Assembly: GCA_964476585.1 (NCBI GenBank)
Contig: CAYZBF010000030.1
Location: forward strand, 1 to 20,739
Reading direction: 5' to 3'
Origin: CAYZBF01 sp964476585
Lineage (GTDB): Bacteria; Hydrothermota; UBA3072
Length of the DNA stretch: 20,739 bases
In this document: one piece after another, positions 1-6,862 of the stretch
Layout of the letters: every line of letters starts with the position of its first letter
Position numbering within the stretch: the stretch's first letter is position 1
The notes under the pieces: generated by a model
The model's input: only the letters and a program-made list of their open reading frames with translations
Database searches by the model: none
What the model was told of the DNA's origin: nothing
Position numbers and translations under genes: made by a program

Positions 1-155
1 TAGCTGGAGGTGGTTCTTCGGTCTTTGCTGTATGTAATAAGGGAAATCAGGATGGAATTGCCAGTCTTTTAGAAATAGAGTTAAAAAGGAGAGGTTATAC
101 TCCTCGCATTATAAAGACCGAGACCAGCAACGAAGGCATAAGAGAGATTCCATGA
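1..155 (+). CDS. C-terminal end of a probable GHMP-family kinase (partial)
   Basis: An open frame enters from the left edge (codons from position 3) and stops with TGA at 153-155, leaving about 50 residues. It opens with AGGGSSVFAVC, which resembles the glycine-rich C-terminal motif of GHMP small-molecule kinases (mevalonate, galacto- and heptose kinases). It ends NEGIREIP, like the usual 'G(V/I)R' ending of that family. The N-terminal and ATP-binding parts lie outside the window, so the substrate cannot be told. It sits 34 bp upstream of the threonine dehydrogenase on the same strand and may share its transcript. The family call rests on one motif and is tentative. Confidence 0.5.
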   Translation, partial: AGGGSSVFAVCNKGNQDGIASLLEIELKRRGYTPRIIKTETSNEGIREIP

Positions 156-189
156 TGTTGTTAAAAAATTCTTTTGAAAAGGAGGGCGG

Positions 190-1152
190 ATGGAAAGGAT
201 ATTAGTAACTGGTGCTGTTGGTCAAATCGGTTCAGAATTAGTTGAAGCGTTACGAGATAAATATGGTAACGAAAATGTGGTTGCAACAGGACACAGGACT
301 AAACCCACAAAGGAAATGAAGGAAGCCGGTCCTTTTGAATTCATTAATGTTGTTGAAAAAGAATCAATTGAAGGAGTCATTAAAAGATATAATATTGATA
401 CAATTTATCATCTGGCTGCAATCCTTTCTGCAGTTGGAGAAGAAAACCCCCAACTTGCCTTTCGAGTTAATATAATAGGGTTCTACAATGTGTTGGAATT
501 AGGCCGTGAGTATAAACTCGAGCGGATTATGTTTCCAAGTTCAATTGCCGTCTTTGGCCCAGAAACACCCAAGGAGAATACTCCCAACGAGACAATTCTA
601 AAACCCACGACTATGTACGGTATATCAAAGGTAGCCGGTGAATTGCTTGGAAATTATTACTACGAACGCTATGGTTTAGATGTAAGAGGTGTTCGATATC
701 CAGGTATAATAAGTAGTAAGACACTCCCCAGTGGAGGAACAACTGATTATGCAGTTGAGATATTTTATGAGGCAATAAAAAATAAGAGCTATGTCTGCTA
801 TTTGGGAAAAGATACTATGCTTCCAATGATGTATATGCCTGATGCTATCAGAGGTATTATCGAACTTGCCGAGGTTGATATCAACCAACTAAAACACCAT
901 GCAGATTATAACCTTGCCGCGATGAGTTTTACCCCAGAAGAACTTGTCCGTGAGATTCAAAGAATAATACCGGAATTTACATGTGAATATAAGCCGGATT
1001 TCAGGCAAAGAATCGCCGATTCATGGCCGGATTCCATAGACGATTCTGCTGCACGAGAAGAGTGGGGCTGGAAAGTGGAATACGATCTCAGAACAATGAC
1101 TCTGGACATGATAGAGAAATTGAAAGAGAGGTTTGGAACCTCGAACCCTTGA
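190..1152 (+). CDS. tdh: L-threonine 3-dehydrogenase, extended SDR (epimerase-like) type
   Basis: This NAD-dependent cytosolic enzyme oxidises L-threonine to 2-amino-3-ketobutyrate, the first step of threonine breakdown to glycine and acetyl-CoA. The 320-aa protein has the Rossmann motif GAVGQIG (residues 8-14), PSSIAVFG with catalytic Ser near 117-118, and the YxxxK pair Tyr143/Lys147. The stretch GGTTDYAVEIFYEAI followed by LPMMYMPDAIRG is typical of the SDR-type threonine dehydrogenases of Bacteroidetes and Thermoplasma. It separates them from the zinc-dependent enzyme and from general UDP-sugar epimerases. A GGAGG at 181-185 fixes the start. No glycine C-acetyltransferase (kbl) is adjacent. 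The gene ends 4 bp from the convergent adenosine-specific kinase, and I see no clear terminator between them. Confidence 0.88.
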   Translation: MERILVTGAVGQIGSELVEALRDKYGNENVVATGHRTKPTKEMKEAGPFEFINVVEKESIEGVIKRYNIDTIYHLAAILSAVGEENPQLAFRVNIIGFYNVLELGREYKLERIMFPSSIAVFGPETPKENTPNETILKPTTMYGISKVAGELLGNYYYERYGLDVRGVRYPGIISSKTLPSGGTTDYAVEIFYEAIKNKSYVCYLGKDTMLPMMYMPDAIRGIIELAEVDINQLKHHADYNLAAMSFTPEELVREIQRIIPEFTCEYKPDFRQRIADSWPDSIDDSAAREEWGWKVEYDLRTMTLDMIEKLKERFGTSNP

Positions 1153-1156
1153 ACAT

Positions 1157-1639
1157 TTATATTTTATACCCTATCTTTCTGAGGAACTCTTTTCGTTCTT
1201 TTATATCTTCCTCTCCTTCAACTCCTAAAGGAATTTTGCCATCAAGAACGCCTATTATCCCGCGCTGGTGGCCTTCCTCAAGGACTATTACAGTCAGAGG
1301 ATTTGAGGTTGCTGCAAAGATAGTTAAGACCTCGTCAATTGATTTGAGGGACTTCATCACATTGATCGGGAAGGCATTCCCCAGTAGTAGAAAGAATGAA
1401 TGTCCAGCGCCGACCTCTCTAGCGTTTTTGATTGCCAGTTCCTTTAGATTATCATCCGTACCAGCTTGGCGTATAAGGCGCTTGCCTGATGATTCACAGA
1501 ATGCAAATCCAAATTTAATGCCCGGATAAGAGGTAACGAGACCCTCATATACATCTTCTACCGTTTTTATAAAATGAGCCTGCCCTACAATAATGTTAAC
1601 CTCATTGGGCTTTTCTATCTCTATCAATTTTATCTCCAT
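1157..1639 (-). CDS. Adenosine-specific kinase family protein (DUF355)
   Basis: The 160-aa protein matches the adenosine-specific kinase / DUF355 family (COG1839), small alpha-beta proteins common in archaea and thermophilic bacteria and reported to bind adenosine. Recognisable parts are the start MEIKLIEIEKP, the central IKFGFAFCESSGKRL, the loop GAGHSFFLLLGNAFPINVM and the C-terminal NPLTVIVLEEGHQRGIIGV DG segment. The length is normal for the family. An AGGAGG-type ribosome site lies just upstream (about 1644-1650). It is the last gene of a minus-strand run that includes MtnA, another nucleoside-derived metabolite enzyme, so a role in adenosine or methylthioadenosine salvage is plausible but inferred. 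The biochemical role of the family is poorly settled. Confidence 0.8.
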   Translation of the reverse strand: MEIKLIEIEKPNEVNIIVGQAHFIKTVEDVYEGLVTSYPGIKFGFAFCESSGKRLIRQAGTDDNLKELAIKNAREVGAGHSFFLLLGNAFPINVMKSLKSIDEVLTIFAATSNPLTVIVLEEGHQRGIIGVLDGKIPLGVEGEEDIKERKEFLRKIGYKI

Positions 1640-1659
1640 ATTACCTCCTGAATAACATC

Positions 1660-1680
1660 GGAGTAAAGTTTCTTTGCTCC
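1660..1680 (-). promoter_or_regulatory. Hairpin between the 42-aa ORF and adenosine-specific kinase
   Basis: The arms GGAGTAAAG (1660-1668) and CTTTGCTCC (1672-1680) form a 9-bp stem with one G-U pair and a 3-nt loop. The stem begins at the stop codon of the 42-aa ORF and lies just upstream of the kinase ribosome site. There is no U-run after it in the transcribed direction, so it does not look like a complete intrinsic terminator. A processing or attenuation role is possible. Confidence 0.4.
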
Positions 1681-1808
1681 TAAAGTTTTACTATTTTCCC
1701 TGTAAATCGCCAGATGTCCCCCGGATGAGCTCCCTTAGTGCTGGAGCTAGGCCTACCTGGAAAGGAAAGGGGAGTTAATCCAGTCAGTAGATTGATTAAT
1801 ATCCACAT
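1680..1808 (-). CDS. Possible 42-aa small protein or leader ORF upstream of adenosine-specific kinase
   Basis: An ATG at 1808-1806 follows a strong GGGAGGTG ribosome site (1823-1816) with a 7-nt spacer. The frame runs 42 codons to TAG at 1680-1682. The peptide starts MWILINLLTGLTPLSFPGR and continues through a Ser/Thr/Gly-rich middle to GKIVKL. It has no recognisable domain and no run of one amino acid such as attenuator leaders carry. It lies between the acyl-CoA ligase and the kinase on the same strand, with a hairpin upstream (1833-1855) and another at its stop codon. The support is only the ribosome site and position, so it could be chance. The stretch is more GC-rich than its surroundings. 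Confidence 0.35.
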   Translation of the reverse strand: MWILINLLTGLTPLSFPGRPSSSTKGAHPGDIWRFTGKIVKL

Positions 1809-1832
1809 AAATATTCACCTCCCAAAGACTGC

Positions 1833-1855
1833 GTGCAGTTTTTACACCTCTGCAC
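1833..1855 (-). promoter_or_regulatory. 6-bp stem-loop upstream of the small ORF
   Basis: GTGCAG (1833-1838) pairs with CTGCAC (1850-1855) around an 11-nt loop, shortly before the ribosome site of the 42-aa ORF. It could be part of a structured 5' leader for the ORF and the kinase. No known riboswitch is recognised. Confidence 0.25.
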
Positions 1856-1877
1856 TTGCTTCAGAAGACGATTCCGG

Positions 1878-2087
1878 TTGGAGCAATGAGACCTTTTAAA
1901 CCTTTTCCCGAGAGATTTTTAAAATTTATCTTNNNNNNNNNNNNNNNNNNNNNNNNNNNNNNNNNNNNNNNNNNNNNNNNNNNNNNNNNNNNNNNNNNNN
2001 NNNNNNNNNNNNNNNNNNNNNNNNNNNNNNNNTTGGAGCAATGAGACCTTTTAAACCTTTTCCCGAGAGATTTTTAAAATTTATCTT
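1878..2087. other. Scaffold gap (N 1933-2032) between identical 55-bp contig ends
   Basis: The 55 bases before the N run (1878-1932) are identical to the 55 bases after it (2033-2087). The N run is exactly 100 long, a standard placeholder. Two contig ends that share all of one 55-base word are what a k=55 de Bruijn assembly leaves when it fails to join neighbouring contigs. The likely truth is that 1932 continues directly at 2088 with no missing DNA. The duplicated block holds the last codons and stop of the acyl-CoA ligase, so the copy before the gap repeats that gene's end. Confidence 0.85.
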
Positions 2088-3786
2088 CAACAGGAATCCC
2101 CTTCTCCTCAAATAAGTATCGTTTGATCTTCTTTGTTGTAGTCTTTGGGAATTCTTCTTCTCTTATCTCAAAGGAAACAATACGTTTGTAAGAAGCAAGC
2201 TGTTTATTTACTTCGTTGACTTGTCCTTTTAGAATTTCGTTGATAATTGATTCATCCTTACCTTTCTCTGCAAGATATTTATCCAGTTTCTCCCAGTTGG
2301 GATAGATTATAGCAGTGAGTTCGGCCTTGTTTTTCTCCTTGTTGAAGCGTTCGATTACAAGGACTTCCTCAATATACTTACTCCTGCCAAGTATTTGTTC
2401 TATTTCTTCAGGGTAAATGTTCTTTCCGCCTTCAGTTACTATAATGCTTTTTTTCCTCCCTGTTATATAAATATATCCATCTTCATCCATATATCCCATA
2501 TCACCTGTGTGCAAGTAGTCATCGCGAAGAGTCTGTGTTGTTGCCAAAGAATTCTTATAATAACCCTTCATCACATTGTTTCCTTTCACAAGAATCTCAC
2601 CCACCCCTTCAATGTCTGGTTCGTAGATTTTGATTTCTACGCCTGGAATAGGTATACCGATTGAGCCAGGTTTTGATTGAAAAGCAGGATTTATTGTGAC
2701 AATAGGGGAAGCCTCGGTTAAGCCGTAACCCTGAATTGCATTTAAACCTAATGCCTTAAGACCCAGTTCCACCTCCGGGTCAAGAGCAGCAGCTCCAGCT
2801 ATTATGATACGTAGAGAATCCATTCCAGCCTGCTCCAGGACTTTGTTGGTCAGGAAATTTCTGGAAGCTCGCCCCTTAATCCGTCTCATTGAATTACCCA
2901 TCCCAAGACCCATATTCACTATACCTTTCTTTAAAATGTTCTGCTCTGAGATTCCTTTTCTTATGCCTTGATGCAACTTTTCAAAGAGAAGGGGGACCCC
3001 TAAGAGAAGTGTTGTTCTGGAATCCTTTAGATCCTCTAACAATTCCTTTGATTTGAGACTCCTGGCATAGACCACCATTCCGCCAAGCATTATAGGCTCC
3101 AGGAATCCTCCGGTAAATTCAAATGTATGATGTATAGGGAGAACCGACAAGAATATTTCGTCTTCAATAAGATGTATGAGTTTCTCCGATTGGATTGTAT
3201 CGAATATAAAGTTATAATGTGTGAGTTCCACTCCCTTTGATACGCCAGTTGTCCCAGAGGTGAATATTATGGAAGCGGTATGGTCTGCTTCCACTTCCAC
3301 CTCCTTCTCTCCTTTTTCTTCTAATAACTTTTTCCCTTTTTCAATTACATCTTTCAACAATGTCTCCCCAGAATTATCAAGGGTTATTATGAGTTTTATA
3401 TTAAGTTTTGAGGCAAGCTCTTTTATTGTTGTTAGAAATCGCTCTTCCGTGAATATTGCTTCGGTTTCAGAAAATTGAAGTATATGTGTAATCTCCTTTT
3501 CCTTCAACTCTGGGTCTATTGGAACAGCAATGCAACCACCATAGGTTATCCCAAAATAGGAAACGCCCCATTCCATTCTATTCTTGGATAGAATGGCAAT
3601 CCTTGTAGGTTTTTCAAAACCTTTATCCATCAAGAAAGCAGATATTGCCCTTGCCCAAAGAGATATCTCTTTAAAGGTTACCTTTTTAAACTCCCCCTCC
3701 CTCCTTTCCATCATTGCCACCCTATCACCTCTCTCAGAGAGTCTCTTTACCAATCCTCTGAATGTTGTAACATCAGTTATCATCAT
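2074..3786 (-). CDS. Long-chain-type acyl-CoA ligase (AMP-dependent synthetase)
   Basis: An ANL-superfamily enzyme that activates a carboxylic acid with ATP to an acyl-adenylate and transfers it to CoA. The family signatures appear in order: the P-loop IIFTSGTTGVSKG (about residues 174-186), IQGYGLTEASP, YLHTGDMGYMDEDGYIYITG with the conserved Asp, the hinge GRKKSIIVTEGGKNIYP, and a C-terminal PKTTTKKIKR containing the catalytic-lysine region. About 570 aa is normal. The frame opens upstream at 3798, but GGAGGT at 3791-3796 sits correctly for the ATG pair at 3786/3783, so I start at 3786. It overlaps the HhH gene by 14 bp. The substrate is not readable from sequence; long-chain fatty acid is the default for this architecture. 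Its last 14 bases lie in the duplicated contig end. Confidence 0.85.
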   Translation of the reverse strand: MMITDVTTFRGLVKRLSERGDRVAMMERREGEFKKVTFKEISLWARAISAFLMDKGFEKPTRIAILSKNRMEWGVSYFGITYGGCIAVPIDPELKEKEITHILQFSETEAIFTEERFLTTIKELASKLNIKLIITLDNSGETLLKDVIEKGKKLLEEKGEKEVEVEADHTASIIFTSGTTGVSKGVELTHYNFIFDTIQSEKLIHLIEDEIFLSVLPIHHTFEFTGGFLEPIMLGGMVVYARSLKSKELLEDLKDSRTTLLLGVPLLFEKLHQGIRKGISEQNILKKGIVNMGLGMGNSMRRIKGRASRNFLTNKVLEQAGMDSLRIIIAGAAALDPEVELGLKALGLNAIQGYGLTEASPIVTINPAFQSKPGSIGIPIPGVEIKIYEPDIEGVGEILVKGNNVMKGYYKNSLATTQTLRDDYLHTGDMGYMDEDGYIYITGRKKSIIVTEGGKNIYPEEIEQILGRSKYIEEVLVIERFNKEKNKAELTAIIYPNWEKLDKYLAEKGKDESIINEILKGQVNEVNKQLASYKRIVSFEIREEEFPKTTTKKIKRYLFEEKGIPVEDKF

Positions 3787-4102
3787 TTTTACCTCCAATA
3801 GTGATTTTATCTTCTATATTTTCAAATGTTTTAGGTCCTATACCTATGACCTTTATTAAATCTTCCTTTTCGTCAAAACCATTATTTTTCTCTCTACACC
3901 CGATTATTCTTTCTGCGTAAACTTTTCCTATACCTGGAAGGAGTATTAATTCCTCCTTTGTTGCTGTATTTATGTCGATAGGGAAGACCGAAATTGTATT
4001 TTCGGTCCTTTCCCCAAGAGGGTAAAAATATCTTATTGCACTTCCTATCATTAATACTGTTATAATGAATATGATAACCCTTTTTTCCGATTCAGTAAGC
4101 AT
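3773..4102 (-). CDS. ComEA-like membrane-anchored helix-hairpin-helix protein
   Basis: The 109-aa protein has one N-terminal membrane segment (about residues 8-27, VIIFIITVLMIGSAI) and a C-terminal helix-hairpin-helix module. DINTATKEELILLPGIGKVYA (about 43-63) is the ComEA signature, followed by a second hairpin, LIKVIGIGPKTFENI. ComEA proteins bind DNA non-specifically at the cell surface and take part in transformation in competent bacteria. Here no other competence gene is adjacent, and many such short proteins have unknown roles, so DNA uptake is only a possibility. It overlaps the beta-barrel gene by 11 bp upstream and the acyl-CoA ligase downstream, so translation is probably coupled. 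Confidence 0.78.
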   Translation of the reverse strand: MLTESEKRVIIFIITVLMIGSAIRYFYPLGERTENTISVFPIDINTATKEELILLPGIGKVYAERIIGCREKNNGFDEKEDLIKVIGIGPKTFENIEDKITIGGKNDDN

Positions 4103-5114
4103 AATGAATCCCTATATAATATGTCGGACTTAGCAACTCCAGAGAAGAGCTATAGGAGATATTTCTTACCGCTATAAGCGGTGAAAATTCATTATCGAGC
4201 CAGAGTGAAACTCCACAAGTTAGATATTTTTTGGGTTGTGAGAGCCCTGTAAGGGAGAGTTCATACCCAAGCCAATCTACATTTCCTCTCAAGTAAGCCT
4301 TCCCGTAGTTTTTAACTATCCCCTCATTTTGATAAGAGAAGAGGAAACCGAATCGGTTCCATTCCATTCGGGTATCTATGAAGTAGCACTCTCCTTCTTT
4401 CCATCTAAGCGTATCGCTTCCCTCGGTGTAAAAATCCCTTCTCCCGAGTGTCATAGTAAGATTTAATAGATTTATCTCTGCTCCATAAAACTCCAGGTAT
4501 TTTGGATATGCTTTTTCTATCGGGAAAAAAACTGTGGGGAACCTATCTCTAAACCTGCCAATTTTTATATTCCCTAAGTCTCCTGTGTAGCCAACGTATC
4601 TCCTCTTCATCCCAAATTCAATCCTATAACCTTTATGCGTGATAATTACCCCATAATCAGGTGTATTAAGATGATTTAACCAACAACCAACCCAGAGGGG
4701 AGGGAAGGAATGATAATAACGGATTCCTCCTCCATAGAAAAGGGAATCTTCAATGTTAACGCCTTCCACCCAGGTAAGAAGTAGATTGGATTTATAATAT
4801 AACCATTTCCACGACTCTGCTTTCGTCATTTTCTTCTGATCCCATGTAGTATGTTCTAGTAGAACCTTATATGATATGGAACTTATGGAGGATGAGAGGG
4901 AATAGTGTTCACTGTAATCTCTATCCTTCAAACTTGAAATTCTAAAGTCTTCTACCTTTGCTGATATAAGGTGATAAAAATCATAACCTAGAGCCAGGTT
5001 AATGCAGTTCTCATCCATACTGTAAACCCAGGATACCTCTGGTTTTATTATTGGGGGGGGTAATTTGGGCTTGAATATATCTTCTTCCACAAGGATTAGA
5101 ACCAGGAGAATCAT
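4092..5114 (-). CDS. Predicted outer-membrane beta-barrel protein, unknown function
   Basis: I do not recognise the family. The 340-aa protein has a very short hydrophobic start (MILLVLILVEE). It is then dominated by alternating, aromatic-rich segments such as FYHLISAKVEDF, YGGGIRYYHSF, GYRIEFGMKRRYVGY and FGFLFSYQNEG, separated by turns, and it ends in aromatic YIGIHYAY. This pattern fits amphipathic strands of an outer-membrane barrel. The start ATG overlaps the mtnA stop (ATGA at 5111-5114), implying coupled translation. The signal peptide is unusually short. A run of eight C (coding strand) lies at about codon 19. The alternative is a secreted beta-rich protein. Confidence 0.6.
   Translation of the reverse strand: MILLVLILVEEDIFKPKLPPPIIKPEVSWVYSMDENCINLALGYDFYHLISAKVEDFRISSLKDRDYSEHYSLSSSISSISYKVLLEHTTWDQKKMTKAESWKWLYYKSNLLLTWVEGVNIEDSLFYGGGIRYYHSFPPLWVGCWLNHLNTPDYGVIITHKGYRIEFGMKRRYVGYTGDLGNIKIGRFRDRFPTVFFPIEKAYPKYLEFYGAEINLLNLTMTLGRRDFYTEGSDTLRWKEGECYFIDTRMEWNRFGFLFSYQNEGIVKNYGKAYLRGNVDWLGYELSLTGLSQPKKYLTCGVSLWLDNEFSPLIAVRNISYSSSLELLSPTYYIGIHYAY
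5053..5060 (-). repeat. Homopolymer tract of 8 C (coding strand) near the start of the barrel gene
   Basis: Eight consecutive G on the plus strand (C on the coding strand) encode the LPPP turn around codon 19 of the predicted outer-membrane protein. Mononucleotide tracts at the 5' end of surface-protein genes are classic slippage sites. Here the tract is in frame. Confidence 0.6.
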
Positions 5115-6112
5115 TCAAGTATTCTTATGCTACGCTCAAAGGGAGGGTAGATTATACCCTTCTCGGTTATTAAACCAGTGATCAGATAATTTGGAGTAAT
5201 ATCAAAGGCGGGATTTCGAACCTTGACGTTTTCTGGCGCTGTGGATATCCCTCTAAATTCCATTATTTCCTTTAAAGGGCGTTCCTCAATAGGTATCTCA
5301 TCACCGTTCCTTAAGGAGAGATCAAAACTTGTTGAGGGTGCTACGACAAAGAGGGGCACACGATGTTCCCTTGCTGCAAGGGAAAGTCCATAGGTTCCAA
5401 TCTTATTAGCAGTATCCCCATTTCTTGCTATCCTGTCAGCTCCTGTAAAAATCGCATCTATTTTTTCTGTTTTCAAAATGTGCGATATTGCGCCGTCTGC
5501 TATGAGTATGGGTTCTATTCCATTTTTCTTTAGTTCCCACGTAGTGAGTCTTGCGCCCTGGAGAAAAGGCCTTGTCTCAGGTACAAACACAGTTACCTCT
5601 TTACCCTGTTCTTTTGCTTTATAGAATACAGCGAGCGCTGTTCCTATACCGCCAGTGGCGAGTGCTCCTGCATTACAAATAGTCATGCATCGAGCTTTTT
5701 GGGGAAGTAATTCGCTTCCGTATTTACCCAGTTTTTCAGTCAAATCCCTATCCTCTTGATGGATACGGACTGCCTCACCAACAAACATTGATACATCAAT
5801 ATTATTCTTCTTAAGGAGTTCTCTCATCCTGTTACATACATAGAAGAGGTTATAAGCTGTAGGTCTTGCAGACTCAATCAATTCAATTTTTTTTCTCAAG
5901 TAGTCTTTATCACACTTTCTTTTTGCAGCGAGTGCAATTCCGTAGCCTGCTGCAATCCCGATAGCTGGTGCCCCTCTAATGACCATATTTTTGATTGCAT
6001 CATGCATTTCTTCGGTTGTCTTTATATCAACATAGACCTCTTTTTCTGGTAACTTTCTTTGATCAATCAATCTTGCCTTATCCCCAAGCCACTCAATAGT
6101 CCTTGCCCACAT
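5111..6112 (-). CDS. mtnA: S-methyl-5-thioribose-1-phosphate isomerase
   Basis: This cytosolic enzyme converts methylthioribose-1-phosphate to methylthioribulose-1-phosphate in the methionine salvage pathway. Signatures are RGAPAIGIAAGYG (about residues 46-58), TICNAGALATGGIG with the catalytic Cys near 146, TRPFLQGARLT, and the loop GADRIARNGDTANKIGTYG with catalytic Asp near 226. The Cys-to-Asp spacing of 80 residues equals that of characterised MtnA. The frame opens at a GTG (6118), but AGGAGG at 6120-6125 is 7 nt from the ATG at 6112 and only 1 nt from the GTG, so I use the ATG. It starts 24 bp after maf. No other salvage gene is adjacent; the downstream adenosine-specific kinase may be related in function. 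Confidence 0.92.
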   Translation of the reverse strand: MWARTIEWLGDKARLIDQRKLPEKEVYVDIKTTEEMHDAIKNMVIRGAPAIGIAAGYGIALAAKRKCDKDYLRKKIELIESARPTAYNLFYVCNRMRELLKKNNIDVSMFVGEAVRIHQEDRDLTEKLGKYGSELLPQKARCMTICNAGALATGGIGTALAVFYKAKEQGKEVTVFVPETRPFLQGARLTTWELKKNGIEPILIADGAISHILKTEKIDAIFTGADRIARNGDTANKIGTYGLSLAAREHRVPLFVVAPSTSFDLSLRNGDEIPIEERPLKEIMEFRGISTAPENVKVRNPAFDITPNYLITGLITEKGIIYPPFERSIRILE

Positions 6113-6136
6113 CTCCACTCCTCCTATATTTTTTTC

Positions 6137-6703
6137 TTACACTGTAACTCCTGCCTCTTTGAGCAGTCTTCTTATAACGTTTAGGGGAAACCCAACCACG
6201 TTGGTAAAACTACCTTCTATTTTATCTATGAAGGACATGTTCTTATCCTGTATTCCGTATGAACCAGCCTTATCAAGTGTTTCACCGGAGCTCACATAGT
6301 ATTCTATCTGGGATTCCGTCAGCGGATGAAATTTCACACGGGTTTTCTCAAAATCTGATGTAATTTTTTCATTATTCCATAGTGCCACACCTGTATATAC
6401 GTCGTGCCACTTGCCTCCGAGCTCACGCAACATCTCTTTTGACTTCTCTCTATCTTCTGGTTTACCCAATATCCTGTCTGATAAAAAAACCAGTGTATCA
6501 AAACCAATTATACGTGAAGTATTGTCTAAAATTGTATGTTTAGCGACCAACTTTACCTTCTGAATTGCATTATAGATGCAACTCTCTATGGGATTGTCGA
6601 ATTCAATTTCTTCTACTTCTGCTACTCTAACAGTAAAGGGAAGCCCTAATTGTTCAAGAAACATTCTTCTCCTGGGAGATTTTGAAGCCAAGATAAGTTT
6701 CAT
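6137..6703 (-). CDS. maf: Maf-family nucleoside triphosphate pyrophosphatase
   Basis: Maf proteins hydrolyse non-canonical or selected NTPs to NMP and pyrophosphate (house-cleaning) and were first linked to septum arrest. The protein opens with the family signature MKLILASKSPRR. It has FDTLV with the catalytic-site Asp, LGKPEDREKSKEMLRELGGKW, the HDVYTGVAL strand, and C-terminal KAGSYGIQDKNMSF, SFTNVVGFPLNVI. Length is 188 aa from the ATG at 6703. The frame also has an upstream GTG (6724), but that codon lies inside the promoter spacer. The -10 box ends exactly 6 bases before the ATG, so I choose the ATG and predict a leaderless mRNA. It is the first gene of the minus-strand run toward mtnA. 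Confidence 0.88.
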   Translation of the reverse strand: MKLILASKSPRRRMFLEQLGLPFTVRVAEVEEIEFDNPIESCIYNAIQKVKLVAKHTILDNTSRIIGFDTLVFLSDRILGKPEDREKSKEMLRELGGKWHDVYTGVALWNNEKITSDFEKTRVKFHPLTESQIEYYVSSGETLDKAGSYGIQDKNMSFIDKIEGSFTNVVGFPLNVIRRLLKEAGVTV

Positions 6704-6709
6704 AAAATT

Positions 6710-6738
6710 ATCATAGAAATCCACCTACCCTTTGTCAA
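6710..6738 (-). promoter_or_regulatory. Sigma70-type promoter of maf (leaderless)
   Basis: On the minus strand, TTGACA (6738-6733), a 17-nt spacer and TATGAT (6715-6710) are followed by six bases and then the ATG at 6703. The expected +1 is the A of that ATG. The rest of the 160-bp interval up to the glycosyltransferase stop (6863) holds no gene that I can see. Confidence 0.65.
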
Positions 6739-6862
6739 GGTTTTAATGGTTCGAGGATTAAGTTGGACGGTTGGTGAGTTGGTGTGTTAGAGCTTTGATA
6801 AATTTGAATTTTTTTGAAACTAAAAACTTTCTTTGCATGTTTTGTGAGAGATGTTGAGAATA

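Noticed and set aside
1023..1529. 168-codon frame on the plus strand
   Set aside because: It lies across the end of tdh and antisense to the adenosine-specific kinase, has no ribosome site and no protein-like pattern; both overlapped genes are firmly identified.
1690..1800. Riboswitch or stable RNA in the GC-rich stretch before adenosine-specific kinase
   Set aside because: Only one short stem (AGCTCC/GGAGCT) is visible and no known aptamer, tRNA, SRP or tmRNA signature was recognised; the small ORF explains the stretch about as well.
6703..6724. Longer Maf start at the GTG at 6724
   Set aside because: That codon lies inside the spacer between the -35 and -10 boxes, and the seven extra residues precede the conserved MKLILASKSPRR start of the family.
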